DNA of 64,000 nucleotides from Turritopsis dohrnii (Eukaryota > Cnidaria > Hydrozoa > Anthoathecata > Oceaniidae): positions 186,001 to 250,000 of the forward strand of contig BQMF02000169.1 in assembly GCA_027922465.2 (NCBI GenBank), given 5' to 3'. A program made the position numbers and the translations under genes. Shown piece after piece: positions 11,335-24,300 of this stretch. Numbering within the stretch: the first letter of the stretch is position 1; the number at the start of each line of letters is the position of its first letter. Below the pieces are notes generated by a model, which was given only the letters and a program-made list of their open reading frames with translations, was not told the DNA's origin and did no database searches.

Positions 11335-13798
11335 TTTGCGGAGTGTAGCTTTTTAGCGGAACGGAGCTCATTTGGCAAGATCAAATATTGTCATCAAAAT
11401 ACTAACAGAGAGATGCGTTCGGCTGCCGTCAATTGCTGAAATTACTTACAGTGCATACCAAAAATCAAAATTTTCTCGCTTACCTTTAATTTTCGCAAAT
11501 TGTGATGTAGATATTTATATGATTGATCAAGTCCAAAAGTGTTCAGTGTATAGCTTTAGGGCAAAATTGTCGATCTATACGGTAGCGGGCAGGCCAAAGT
11601 GGTTGCATTTAGAGTCAAGTAGACATTTTCCCCCGGGAATGCTGCTCGGAATGCTTTGAGGTTTGTTTATGAAATTCAAATTGGGAAACTGGGAATATAC
11701 CTCCTATCCTTTACGATAACATTGTAAGTTGAACATGGTTAATACTTTTGAAAATTTAAATTCAGATCAAAGCTTCTGAACGTTGTGCATCTATGCTCAC
11801 AAACTGTGTATCTGAGGAAATTTGAGAGAGGATGGAGGAAAAAGAAAAAACTGTTATTTCTTCTCCATTCCTTTTACTACTATCTTTAAGCAATGTTTAT
11901 GCAACTTGATGTTGTATTTTGATCCACTTAACTGTTTTTATTACCACACACAACACATAACATAACAAGACATAAAAGTCCAATGAGATGATGCTAAAAT
12001 TTAATGTATGATGTTTTTGTTTGTTCGCTTCTTAGTGTGTTCAGTGACACCATTTGTTGCCCCACAAAATTTTATTCATAATAGGTCCTTTTAGAGATTT
12101 ACCCATTTTGAATTCTATATTGCAAGCTTATGTTTCGTATATCACTTCATGTTGAGGAGAGAATGTAGTGGTAGTGTGTGCAGAAAAAAGTGGCTTTGAT
12201 AATTTCTAATGTCTAAATTAATGAGACATCAAAACAGTAAACATCATCATGGAATTTGTCTATTTTAAAAGAGTACAATGTTATCAAATTAGACTGCTTA
12301 ACAACAAAAAATGTATATAGACAATATAATCCATCTATACTGAAAAATATTCTCTGATTTTGAATTCTAGTCAACTCCGTTGCGTTGTAGTATTTACGTT
12401 TAATACATATGTCTGGGTGAAACTTTATAACTTTGAGAAAAATAACTGAAGGTAAAATAGTTATACAGCTTACAAATTCTTTAATTGGATAATATAATTA
12501 AAAATAAACGACAATGAAGAGCTAAGAAACAAATCAGTTATATATACATGTTATATACTTGAGTTATTTCTAAAAATATAATTATAGTTACGTAATAATT
12601 ATAATTACATAATATGTTATATAAATATAAATGATTTTGCTTACTTTCAGTATTGTGAATGGGAAATTTATGCTCTTAATAATTTGTTGGTTGGTTTTAC
12701 TATTTCTGGTGTATATAAAAGGCATTATCAAGAGTCATTGATATCAATTTATGAATTAAGACGAATCACTATTATATGGTCGTGGAACATCTGGTGTATG
12801 TACTTGAAACAATGGAACTGCTGAACCAAGACAGGAATAACAAATGTGACGTGTCTGGCATTTTCAAGCATATATGTAGTTAGAGACATTTAAAATGTTT
12901 TTTATCGTTCATTTGAAAGGAACATGTGATGGATTCAAGAATCTTTTATGCAAATGGAATTTTGTTGATTGACATTGCAACATAAAACCGGATGTTGCTG
13001 ATTATGTCTGGGTTAAGTTACCTGAACATTTTAGCAAAGTTTAGAAGATGCCTGTTATGTATTTTCTTGTTGGTTTTACTTCCTAGTGCTTCTTTATGCT
13101 TTGAAAAAGCTATTTTTTTAAGAATAGGCCATCTTTATTCATGCTCTTTTTGTCACTATGACTGTCAGAAATTTTTTGAATCTGTACTTATGCATAAAAG
13201 AACTGGAAATTATTGATTCATAAAGTATTTTGTTTTCCTTCTCTTTTCTATCTCCATCCCATTTGACCAAATCCTTGAATACACATTATCAGACTATCAA
13301 ACCTGACTTGAGATTTTATATTGTGACATTACTTGATATTAAGTTTTTCATAACTGAAAATTGCTAATGGGCCAATTTTTGATAATTTTCAACAAATTAC
13401 CACATCAAAACGAGGCAAGGGAGCACAGTTTGGTATTTGGACGTTTAAAGTAATAACTCGAACTTTCAATAACTCAAACCAATTTCGAATTCCCCTTCAC
13501 CAATACTTTCTCATAAAATACCCCCCGATAACTCGAACATTCGATAAGCCGAACTATATTCTCGGTCCAGTGGGGGTTCCAGTTATCGGGATTCTACTGT
13601 ATTGCTGAAAATTTAAAACGATAAAGAGTATTTTTGCGTAAAATGATGTATCTAAATTTATAATTACAAAGTTACTCTTCGAAGATGACTCTGAAACAAC
13701 ACAATGTTGTGAATGAATATCCGGCTTTCACGCATTCGATATTTTCGCTGGTGAACGGGTGATTCCACGCACCCACTCCGCAAACCTTATATATACTG
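11335..13798 (+). repeat. Long direct repeat family B, copy 1
   Basis: Colinear with 15,161-18,110. Both begin with a GCGGAGTG(T/G)AGCTTT block, then GCTCATTTGGCAAGATCAAA, and both end with CACGCACCCACTCCGCAAAC. Identity is high over long blocks, broken by insertions private to each copy. No coding function recognised. Confidence 0.85.
13450..13602. mobile_element. Pogo/Tigger-like fragment in family B copy 1
   Basis: The right end, on the complement, reads CAGTAGAATCCCGATAACTG, close to the typical pogo/Tigger terminus. The interior repeats AACTCGAAC and CGATAACTCGAAC. Copy 2 lacks this block at the matching place (about 17,870), so it is an insertion. Confidence 0.5.
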
Positions 13799-13869
13799 AT
13801 GCACACATATTTCTTCAAGTATCTCTAAACACATCGTCAATGTTACCAGAGATTAACATTCATAATCAA

Positions 13870-13949
13870 ATTACCCCATATCTTACCCCATATCTGACCC
13901 CATAAATAACCCCATAAATTACCCCATAAATTACCCCATAAATTACCCG
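13870..13949. repeat. 12-bp tandem repeat (ATTACCCCATAA)n
   Basis: About six to seven imperfect units of ATTACCCCATAA. Confidence 0.85.
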
Positions 13950-14103
13950 TGAAAATCAGAGGTTGCAGGATGCGCAGTGTTTTTTTTAATGCACAAACTA
14001 TTATGCTGGAATGTTTTCTTGTTTGCCATCGTAATTGGAAAATTTGCATTTATTGACTTTAGGACACCCGTGGTGGAGTAAAGTATTTAAAATACCCGTG
14101 GTT

Positions 14104-14152
14104 TCTCCTCCTCCTCCTCCTCCTCCTCCTCCTCCTACTACTACTCCAAGTT
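14104..14152. repeat. (CCT)n microsatellite
   Basis: An uninterrupted CCT run passing into CTA repeats. Purine-rich GAAGGAGGAGGAG tracts of similar kind end both family A copies (about 27,500 and 34,605) in the opposite sense. Confidence 0.9.
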
Positions 14153-14189
14153 ATGAACGTTTTCGTGCAGCGTTTACATGACATCGTTG

Positions 14190-15060
14190 CCGAATTCGCA
14201 AATTTGGTCAAATTAGGACTTCCAGTTGACCAATTTTCATGAAAATTTGCACAGAGCACAATTGAAAGGTGGTGATTTCAAATTTGACAATGATTTTGTC
14301 AAGTTTGACTAAAATTGGGCAATTTAGGCCAAATTTGGACCAAATTTCGAAAATTCTTCAATTTTCACAAAAATTTGCACGGATCACATTTGAAAGGTGT
14401 CGATTTCGAATTTGACAATGATATTGGCAGGTTTGACTAAAATTGGCCAATTTAGGCCAAATTTGGACCAAATTTCGAAAGTTCTTCAATTTTCATGAAA
14501 TTTTGCACGGATAACATTTGATAGGTGCTGATTTCGAATTTGACAATGATATTGCCAGGTTTGACTAAAATTGGGCAATTTAGGCCAAATTTGGACCAAA
14601 TTTCGAAAGTTCTTCAATTTTCATGAAATTTTGCACGGATCACGTTTGAAAGGTGCTGATTTCGAATTTGACAATGATTTTGCCAGGTTTTACTAAAATT
14701 GGGCAATTTAGGTCAAATTTGGACCAAATTTGGACCAAATTTACAAAGTTCTTCAAATTTCAAAAAATTTTGCGCAGATCACATTTGAAAGGTGCTGATT
14801 ACGAATTTGTCAGTCATTTTGTCAGATTTGACGAGAAATGGGTAATTCGGGCCAAATTTGGATCAAACTTAGAAAGTTCTGCAATATTCATAAAAATTTC
14901 TACAACTCACAATTAGAAGTTGCTGATTTTGAATTTGCCAGTCATTTTATTAGATTTGAATATAATTTGGCAATTCGGCAACGTTGTATTTTTGAGACTA
15001 AATATGCATCGTTGTGTTACGTCCTGAAGTCTTCAAGCCAAGCGGCTTCTTGTTTATATT
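14190..15060 (+). repeat. About 125-bp tandem array, roughly seven units with a unique tail
   Basis: Units share AAAATTGGGCAATTTAGG, GCCAAATTTGGACCAAATTT and CTTCAATTTTCATGAAA. The last two diverge and run into the tail with TTGTGTTACGTCCTGAAG and CTTCAAGCCAAG. The tail matches that of the array at 5.39-5.76 kb. It lies between the two family B repeats. Open frames here come from the repeat itself. Confidence 0.85.
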
Positions 15061-15160
15061 TAAAATATTGAAACTTTTAGTAAAAGACAGTAAAGGTTTT
15101 TCAAGTCAAGATAAAAAAATACTTTTAATGCATTCTAATGAATAGAGTAACTCTATTTTT

Positions 15161-18110
15161 ATTGCGGAGTGGAGCTTTGCGGAACGGGGCTCATTTGGCA
15201 AGATCAAATATTGTCATCAAATACTAACAGAGAGATGCATTTTCGGTTGCCGTAACTCCATGCAACCTCCTACAGGGTCATACAAAAAGTGCGATTTGGC
15301 TCACTTACCTTTGATTTTCGGAAATTTTGAGGTAGATAATAATGTGGATGATCAAGCCCATAAGTGTTCAGAGTATAGCGTTTAAGCAAAATTGCCGATC
15401 TGTACGGTGGCGGTCAGAACAAGGTGGTTGCTTTTTTGAGTTAAGTAGACATTTTTCCCCGAGAAATCTCCGAATGCTCCGAGGTTTGTTTGAACTTCCA
15501 ACTGGGAAACTAGGTATACCTCCTATCCTTTACAATAACATTATAAGTTAATGAGAATATTGCTTGTTGATACTTTTGAAAATTTAAATTCAGATCAAAG
15601 CTTCTGAATGTGTATCTATGCTCACAAGCTGTGTATCTGTGAGGAATAAAAGATAAAGCTGTTATTTTTTCTCTATATTTATATACTACTATCTTTAAGC
15701 CATGTTTATTCAACTTCGTGTTGTATTTTGATCCACCTAACTGTTTTCATTTCCACACATAACACAAAACAAGACAGAAAAGTCCAATGATGATGATAAA
15801 ATCTAATGTTATGTTTATGTTTATGATGTGTGCAATGAGACACACCACTACTTTTTTTGTTGCCCCATAAAATTTTGTTCATAATATAGGTCCTTTTAGA
15901 GATTTATATACCCTTTTTGAATTCTTATTGCAAGCTTATTATTGTTCATTGGAAATGATTTGCATGTTTCGTATATATGATAAACTTTATGCTGACAGGG
16001 AGAAACGTGTGTGCAGAAAAAAATGGCTTTGATATTTTCTAATGTCTAAATCACTGAGACATCAAAACAGTATGCATCATCATTCATGGAATTTGTATAT
16101 TGAAAACAGTACAATCGTAGTCACATTTTATGATCAAATTGGACTGCTTAACAACAAAAAATGTAAAAAATTTTTTATCTACAGTGTGTCCACCAAAAAT
16201 GTATCGGCTCGTAAAACGTAAATTAACATTCTCACGATTTTTTATAGAAACTTTACTAGAACTTAGATTTTCTTTGTTGTTTCTTTTGACATTCAAACTA
16301 CCGGAACGCTTTTTTACAATAGAAGGTAGTTGATAGAAGAATTTCTCAACAATGCATTTCTTTTTACTTTTGGGAACAGAGGAACAACAGAATTTATTGT
16401 GAACAAAATATTTGCAATAAAAAAGCTTATTGTCACAAAAAGATACATTTTATGAAAATAAAACTTTAAAGTGAATCTATCAAGTTTTGCTGGGGGAATA
16501 ATTTTCACCATAACAATCAATGTTTTGTTATAAAATAAACAGAGCAGTATTAATAATAAAAATTTCATAAGTTACTACTATCTCCCAAAAGTAAAAAGAA
16601 ATGCATTGTTGAGAAATTCGTCTGTTAACTACCTTCCATTGTTAAGAAACGTTCCGGTAGTTTCAATCTCAAAAGAAATAACAAAGAAAATTTAAGTTCT
16701 AGTAAAAATTCTATAAAAAATTGTGAGAATGTTAATTTATGTTTTACGAGCCGATACATTTTTGGTGGACACACTAGAGAAATAACTGAAAAATAAAAGT
16801 AAAATAACTACAGCTTACAAATTCTTTAATTGGATAAGGTAATTAAAGGAAAACAACAATGAAGAGCAAAAGAAACAAATCAGTTAATTTGTTTTTGTGT
16901 AATTGTTATTACTTTACATAATGCTACTTGAATTATTTCTAAAATTACAGTTACGTAATTGATATATATATATAATTATAATTACATAATTAATATATAT
17001 AATTATGTTAAATAGATAAACGGATGTCCAGTGCGTATTTTGTGTTTAAATTATGTTCAAGCGAACGAAATAAAACACATAATTATCTAATGATTTTGCT
17101 TAGTATCGTGAATGGGAAATTTATGCTCTTAATAATTTGTCTGTTGTTTTTACTATTTCAGGTGTATAAGGCATTATCAAGAGTAATTGATATCAATTTA
17201 TAAATTGAGACGAATCACTATAGTCGTGGAATATCTGGTATACTTGAAACAATGGAACTGCTGAACCAAGACAGGAGTAACAATTGTGACGTGTTGGGCA
17301 TTTCCAGCATATGTGGTCAGGAAACATTGATTCAAATCGGTTATCGTTCATTTGAAAGGAACATGTGACCAATTCAAGAATGTTTTATGTATATATATTG
17401 AATTTTGTTGATTGACATTTAAAGTTGCAACATAAAACTGGATTTTGTTCATTATATCTGGGTTAAGTTACCTGAACATTTTGGCAAAGTTTAAAAGATG
17501 TCTGTTATGTGTAGTTCTTGTTGGTTTTACTTCTTTTTTCATAATAGATCATTTTTATTCATGCTCTTTTTGCAACTATGAGTGTTAGAATTTTTTTGTG
17601 TACTTATGCATAAAAGAACTGGAAATGATTGATTCATAAAGCATTTTGTTTTCCTTCTCTTTTGCATCTTCATCCCACATTCACAAAATCAAATCCTTAA
17701 ATACATGACTATCAAACCCGACCTTGTTTTGATTTTTTATATTGTGACATTACTTGATATTAAGTTCTTCATAACTGAAAGTTGCTATGGGCCAATTTCT
17801 GATAATTTTCATCAAATTACCACATCAAAACGAAGCAAGGGAGCACAGTTTGGTATTTCGACATTTGAAGTAATAAGGTATTTGAATCGCAATGTAACTA
17901 ATATGTATATTATATTGATAGGATACATTGCATTAGTTTCAGGAAAACTAACAAAAATTACAGATATTCTTTCAGTTATGGATGCGTATTCATGCATTCA
18001 ACTCGCTCCTCAGAATTTGCTGAATGAATATCTAGCTTTCACGCATTCCACATTTTCGCTGGCGAACGGGTGATTCCACGCACCCACTCCGCAAACCTTA
18101 TATATATTGA
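15161..18110 (+). repeat. Long direct repeat family B, copy 2
   Basis: Second copy of the 11,335-13,798 repeat, about 500 bp longer mainly because of the foldback insertion at 16,182-16,776. It ends like copy 1 with CACGCACCCACTCCGCAAAC followed by TATATAT. Confidence 0.85.
16182..16776. mobile_element. Long-armed foldback element (Tc1/mariner-like ends)
   Basis: Arms of about 200 bp are near-perfect complements: 16,182-16,380 starts CAGTGTGTCCACCAAAAATG, and 16,580-16,776 ends with its complement. The flanks carry TA on each side (16,180-16,181 and 16,775-16,776). Family B copy 1 has no such block. No transposase is encoded in the spacer of about 200 bp. Confidence 0.75.
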
Positions 18111-18817
18111 TTTCCGTGGTAACTTATCTATCAGTTCTAAAATTAAAAAAGATAATAAGGTATATGTAATTAGCGGGATTCAGAATAATCATGTTACATT
18201 TACACGAAAAAAATCAATTACTTGTGAGAAAGTTTTTTAAAACTGTCCAATTAAAAAGTTATTTCAGAGATTTAAAGCCTTTTCTTGTATAAAAAAAAAA
18301 ACATCATTACTTTGCACGCTTACTTCAAATGTTGATGTGAAGTTTCTCATGACTTTGTAGGGAAAAATTCACGAACAACTCTACTAAGTTGTATATACTT
18401 CCCTACAATCAAAATAGTTTCGTGTAAACCAAACTTCATTTTTCCGAATTCTGCTAATTTCAACAACATATTCCTTCCTCCTGTCTCTATGCAGCATATG
18501 AAGGTAAGAAATCTGGCTGTTTAGGTCAGCATAAATTCATGTAAAAGACCAGTAAAATATCTTTTGAAAGAGTTTTGATATTAAAACTCTTCTGAACAAT
18601 AACTTGCTTCGTACATAGTCATTCTTATGTAAAGGAGATAGGTCAGCTACTTTTACGTGGTTTAAAAACCATTCATCTTATAAGTATCTGTCACACATGT
18701 TTAGCATAAACTTCAACATTTTCAAAAGTTTGAAAGTTTCTCTCAGGTTAATTTCAAAGAACTAAAATAGTGAGAAAAACACACTGCGGCGAAGTGCACT
18801 ACCATTGAAATGGACTG
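18111..18817. other. Intergenic, no gene seen
   Basis: AT-rich. Includes a poly(A) run near 18,290. No motif or coding stretch supported. Confidence 0.4.
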
Positions 18818-19378
18818 TAATGCCTGGTTTACGCAGACGCAAGCGACGCACGCATGCGCACTAGTCAAAATTATGACATTGACGCTAGCGCAAACGCAAG
18901 CTGTTCACATCTGTAGTGCGACGCAAGAGTAATTTCTTTTTTTCTGTTGTTGTTGTGTGATGTATGAGAACGTGCTTTTAGTCTTCATCAGACGATGAAA
19001 TTGAACTTAAGTGGGAATCCTGTTTCTCGTGCAATATCATCCCACGGAAGCAGCTTTTTTTGTTTATCCTCGAAGTGTCTTTATCATAAAGTACAGGATA
19101 CTTCACTTAATTTTTCTTCCATTTTTTCTAATATTATTATTTTCTCTACAGTAACCTCTTTCTCACAATTAAAACTCTTAAAAACTAATTAAAAAATGAA
19201 AACATCGTTTTCGATATATTAAGACGCATTTTGAGCATGCTTTCATTGTTTCCAAAGGTTTTAACAAAAGAAATCGACGCAAATGCAGATGCAAGGATCA
19301 AAACGTTTTCATACTTGCGTCTGCGCATGTGCTTGCGTCTATGCTTGCGTTTGCATCGCATATGTGAACCAGGCATTA
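18818..19378. mobile_element. Foldback MITE with GC-rich ends
   Basis: The ends TAATGCCTGGTTTACGCAGA and, on the complement, TAATGCCTGGTTCACATATG are inverted. Both continue into CGCAAGC-rich sequence. The flanks allow a TA duplication. The interior is AT-rich with no credible ORF. Confidence 0.7.
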
Positions 19379-20085
19379 GTTTGTGTATAAACATAATGAA
19401 CTCCTCCGCAGTAATCTTTCAACAATGTGCTCGTTTAAAATTACATTTGAATGAGAAACGTCCCTTAAATCGATTTAATCCGTCAGTGTTTTTTGTGGTA
19501 ATTGACGATCTTTCATCAAATTTTATTTTGATGTAATTATTGTAAAATTGTCCGCACTTTTTAAGTGACAAATGCGGAAAATACGTAATACCATATAAAG
19601 AATTTAATGCTGATCAATCAATAACATGTGAATTTTTGTGTAATTTACATACTTATTTGACATTGCAAATGGTTTTCAATTAAAATAATTCGTCATAAAG
19701 TCATAATGTCCCTGATTTATTGTGAAATACATTGATATAAATTGCATAAAAGAGCAAAAGTAAAGATTACAATTTGTAGTTATCGACACTGTTTATACAA
19801 TTCAAGTTGTCAGGGGCAGGTAACTCTCAGAATGCAAAGGTTTTGTGTGACGGTTTTTTTCATCTGACTTTTTATTCCATTTTAATTTGTGGGTGCAAGT
19901 AAATTTTCATATTGCTGAAGGTTATAATAAATTAGTTTTTATAACATTTGTTAGACAGCAGATAAATCCAAGTAAATGAGTAAATGGTTTTTAGACTGGC
20001 TACTCGTGATTTTTTTTTTACTTTAGATTTTTGGTAATTTAATTATTGTAGTATAAGCATCACTCAGTGTATTGAAGACTCATAA
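19379..20085. other. Upstream region of the aerolysin-like gene
   Basis: AT-rich. A TATAAG box at 20,052 lies 34 bp before the ATG, which leaves room for a leader of only a few bases if it is the true TATA box. A distal promoter or 5' intron is possible. Nothing else recognised. Confidence 0.3.
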
Positions 20086-21887
20086 ATGTGGACCTCTGTC
20101 ATAACGCTCGTAGTTGTTATTATAAACCATGCGACTTCCGCAGCTGACCCGCTAGACCGATTCCTTGGCAATAATGCCTTGCAGATTGGATTCGGTAATG
20201 ACTGCTACATGTTTTGGAGAGGCGATGTTGGTAACCGTAAAAACATGGAGTTCCGTTGCGGGAAAAGCAAGGGTGATCTAATGAAGATCGTTAAAGATGG
20301 AGACGGGTACGGTCTGACCTTGTAGAAACATATGCATCATATATATAAGCTTAAAGATATGTAAGCTCGTTGTTGCAGCCTGTCAATAAATGGCTATCAA
20401 TATAAAACTACTTAACAAAAAATGCGTAGGAGTATTACTTTGTTTCTTGGGACATATTTTTGGAATATCTTTTCCATATAACGAGGTTCCCTAAGGAATG
20501 CAAGTTTTTATCAAATTAAGTGAAGAATTTCACAAGAGCAAAGATTATAACCTGTACGTGTGAAGTTACAGTCTCTTTCTCAAGATTAACATTTACATTA
20601 ACGCCACCTTATAGTTTTCATAACTCTAACTTATGCGCATGAATAATAATCTGTTTTTTTATCTTTGCCAATTAATTTCATTCATACATTCTTAGATATC
20701 GTATTGGATCGACAAAAGATTTGTGGTTGTTCGCAAATTTCGGTCTCTTCTTCAGAAATGCCGAATTTCGCCGTTCCATGGGAACAGGTGAGAAGCTTTG
20801 GATAAAACCACAAGGTGATGGGTTATTTGCAATCGGTTACCATGATTGTCCACTCATCTGGCAACGTAATAATGGACTTGTAAAGAATGGGGTATTTCGA
20901 TGTGGTAGACCTGTATCAGATACATTCTGGATTAAGGGTAAGGTTGCATTACATCAGGTTTTTCTTGATAATAGAACATTGTACCTGCTATTTATTCAAA
21001 AGTAATAGATCAAATGCTTGGAAATTCTTTAAAAGATGCAACAACTTTAAAACACTCAGGTGCAGATTCAGGTGACTGTATGGTGACTAACGTGACTGTG
21101 TTATCAACGGATGTTGAAGCAGAACATGTCGGTACAAAAGTTATTGGAATCAATGTTGGTGCAAGTTGTTCCGATTCACAGAGCGCAAAGTTACCGTTAG
21201 CAAATTTGCGCACCATCACAGAAACTGTCAGTTTTACTATCCGTAATACAAAGAAATTAAACTTTGGGGTGAGTTTATATTCTGCATTTTGCAATCAAAA
21301 TTGTTAATATATACTAAAGCATGACGAATTATAATGAATGAGTGAAGAGGTTTTTCCCAGAAAAAAACATATTGTTGGTTTTAATATGAATGCGTTTTTA
21401 GTTTAGTGATAGCATTACCATAAAAGCTGGTGGAAATATTCTTGGTGTCAAATCAGAAACCATAGTTACCAAAAGCTTTTCGATTGGCGGTACCATTTCC
21501 TGGAGTGGGGAAGAGACCCACAGTGTTTCTACCACAAATAAAAGTTTACCTGTTCCCTACAGCACTCCAGGAGCAGCTATGAGTCTTGGATTAATAAAAC
21601 GATACAAGTTCAACGAAGAGAAGCTGCCGGCAAGATATTTAGTCCAGTGCAAAGGTGGTCACCAATTTACTTACGATTCAACCATTGCCTTGAAATCCAA
21701 AGCATATGGTCAGGCCCATTTCAGCAATTTCATTGGCACTTACTTGAAAGACAAATGCACTGAAGATGTTTTGCATTGTTTGGATGGAGACAACTTTAAT
21801 GAATTGCACGATGTAAACAAGGCTAAAGAGCATTTTAAGTCTTGTTTTCCATTATGCGTTGGTAAAGTGTTGGATTCTCGTCGTTAA
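20086..21887 (+). CDS. Secreted aerolysin-fold pore-forming-like protein with trefoil-like N-terminus
   Basis: Four exons (20,086-20,306, 20,696-20,937, 21,060-21,268, 21,402-21,887) join in compatible phases (2, 1, 0) to 1,158 nt, about 385 residues. A signal peptide of about 20 residues precedes three repeats of about 43 residues. These share an IG-x-DC-x-W core, a GN-x-KN-x-FRCG-like turn and a GDG end; the middle repeat has lost its cysteines. Threefold repeats of this size fit a beta-trefoil, which in known lectin-aerolysin proteins binds glycans. The C-terminal half has long strands of alternating Ser/Thr and hydrophobic residues around an S/T/G-rich segment, as in the aerolysin/ETX-MTX2 stem, and ends with cysteines likely in disulfides. 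By family it is secreted and oligomerises into membrane pores for venom, defence or digestion. Fold and role are inferred from pattern only. The acceptor at 21,059 could instead be 21,071. Poly(A) signal at 21,956. Confidence 0.75.
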
Positions 21888-21955
21888 AGGAGGACAACTA
21901 TGTATTTTCTTGATTTGAAATGACTGATGTAGCCGTAAAAATTGAAGTAAAACGA

Positions 21956-21961
21956 AATAAA
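21956..21961 (+). promoter_or_regulatory. Poly(A) signal of the aerolysin-like gene
   Basis: AATAAA 69 bp after the stop codon, at the usual distance for a short 3' UTR. Confidence 0.5.
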
Positions 21962-22846
21962 TTCATTGAACTGTTAAGAATAACCTCTTGTAGTTGCAAA
22001 TGTTCAGGATAGCAAACGTTTGAGACCATCAAGCGAAAAAGTTTATCTTTAAAAAGGGTAAACTTACTTCTTGCTTGACTTAGTAACCTTATTCTCTAGT
22101 TAGTGAAGTGAAAACAAGGTGAATGATTCTTCTTTTAATTTTTTCTACTATTCCAATAACTGTGTCTGTTAGACACTTCAAATCCAAAAGTATTTCTGCA
22201 AGAAATATCGCTTTTCTGAAGATTGAATCTATCCAATCGTTTTTCCACAATATATGCCTACATTACACAAATATAGTATTTGAACTGAAACCATCAAATA
22301 TATATAAGTAGATGAAACACGATAGCTTTCGTATGGCTTCTATCTTGTTTCTTTATGAGTAAGTTCTGTTAAATGGCTACCTTCATTCAGATTCACTCAT
22401 TCATTGATACGTTGCATATGTATATTTCCAAACGTTCTTGCCGTATCTTTAAACTCGCATATGATATTTCTTTTTTTATGAATCAACTCTTCACTCGAAA
22501 AATGCTGTAACGGACTTAAGATAATCAAACATTGGTTTTCAATAAGTTTGAAGATGTTGTTGGAACTAGGGTTGTTTTAGCATATTTTGCTTTTTGCGTT
22601 ACCGATAGATCAAAGCATAATTTTTAAGAAGTTTATTAATGTCATCAAACTGCATTGTGTCATGAAAAAAAATTGTACATCTTGTTAAAAGTTTGTGCTG
22701 TTGTGACAACTATTTTATGTAAAAGCTGTTATTTGAATTAATCCTCCTTTTACAAGAAAATCAGCTTGAAATATTTTTGGAGTATTTTGCAATCAAAACT
22801 TTTATTCAACTGCTAATTGAAATCGTTTCATTATATTGGAGTATGG
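21962..22846. other. Intergenic, no gene seen
   Basis: AT-rich and without supported coding or repeat structure. Confidence 0.4.
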
Positions 22847-23077
22847 TAGGGTAATAGGAGGCAAGATGGGTTGGCGGGGTAAGTCGGGTCATTAAGTCAT
22901 GAAGTGTAGATAGAGTGTAGATAGAGCCTTAGAAACCGATATTTTTAACATAACAACCGTAACTACTCGCCTACCATTTTTCCGATAAAAATATCGGTTT
23001 CTAAGGCTCTATATTTACACTTCAAGTTATAATGACCTGACTTACCCCGCCGACGCATCTTGCCCCATATTACCCTA
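22847..23077. mobile_element. Near-palindromic foldback MITE
   Basis: Arms of about 95 bp start TAGGGTAATAGGAGGCAAGA and end with the near complement GCCCCATATTACCCTA. The inner arms share ATCGGTTTCTAAGGCTCTA and its complement. A short spacer lies at about 22,950-22,980. It should form a long hairpin. Confidence 0.8.
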
Positions 23078-23189
23078 TTATTTCAACGTCGACGAGGAGT
23101 AGCTATACCCGAAAAGTTAATTGAACCGGAGCAAGCGCAAACAGAAGAACACTCCGTTTTGGAGCGTCCAATAGCTATTCTACGATAGC

Positions 23190-24300
23190 CTAGAAGGATC
23201 AAACTGCATGCACGTCTAGAAACGCTGAACGCTTCTCTTTTACTGCGCGCTCTTTAGGTAACCTTACACTGCGCGCTAACATCGACTATTCTGCGCACTC
23301 TTGATGTTTGTGTTTGCAAGTCAAACTCATGTAGGATTAAACTTTGCGAAAATTGCTTCCAAGTGAACAAACTTGTCCAAGCAAAAGAGCTGATTTACCT
23401 TGTGGAAAACCCAATACTATATATTTTAAGCCTGTTTTGTGTTGTTGTCATCCATTTCATAAGTGGAAGAATTTCAGGATCTTGAATTTCCCGTCTTGCA
23501 GTCTGATAATCATTCATAACATATCGAAACTGCTGCAACCGTGTTGCAATAAATAATTTCGATAAGCTGAAGTCCAAGACATTTCGTGAAGGTTTAGAGA
23601 AGCATATTTCTACATAGGCCGTATTCCTATTAAATACAAAAAGGAAAACTTCAATTTGCATCCAACTTATTTTAGAGAAACATGTTTTCTGCAGACTATA
23701 TTGATGTGATGAACATCGGTTAGAAGGAGAACTGTTGTAAAATTTGTGTTACACTGTCTGGTCTGTACTTTACACATTTATCCTACAAATCATATGTTCA
23801 AACTGTTTATTGCAGTATGCGACTCACCTACTTTCTGTATGATTTTAGGTGCATGCACGATGTGATTTACTGTATGCTACAAATCGTATACTACAAATCG
23901 ATCTGTGTACATTGTCCTTTACCTAAATCTCATTAACACTTTTTTAAAGGTAGCTTAGGCCTAGGAGATAACAAAGGTAAACAAAGCTAAACGTGGAATT
24001 GCAGACGAATAATTTGAAAATATTCGGTTTGTACATTGCGAGTTTTGAAATGCTGCTACCATTTTGTGCTATATGGCTCTTGTTTATGTTTACAAAGTGG
24101 CGTCTAAAGGAAGCATGTGGAAGCTTAACTGAACAATAGAAGATTATTAACCTGTAACAAATTGCTCTTAAGGTAAGGGAAGCGCGCAGTATTATGAAGA
24201 GTTGATGTAAGGTTGCCTAAAGTAAAAAAGAAAGTTAAAGAGAAGAGTGCAGCGTTTCTTGACTTGCCAAAGTTTGAGCCTTCAAGGCCATCGTACTATT
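23190..24300. mobile_element. Possible 1.1-kb element with imperfect inverted ends
   Basis: GAAGGATCAAACT with GAAACGCTG, CTTCTCTTT and a CAACCTTACA-like block near 23,193-23,290 reappear in inverted order near 24,180-24,296. The match is diverged and no target duplication was identified. The interior has no recognised ORF. Confidence 0.4.

Noticed and set aside
14653..15071. Overlapping open frames near 14.7-15.1 kb
   Set aside because: They are translations of the tandem array units and repeat the same residues; no independent coding signal.
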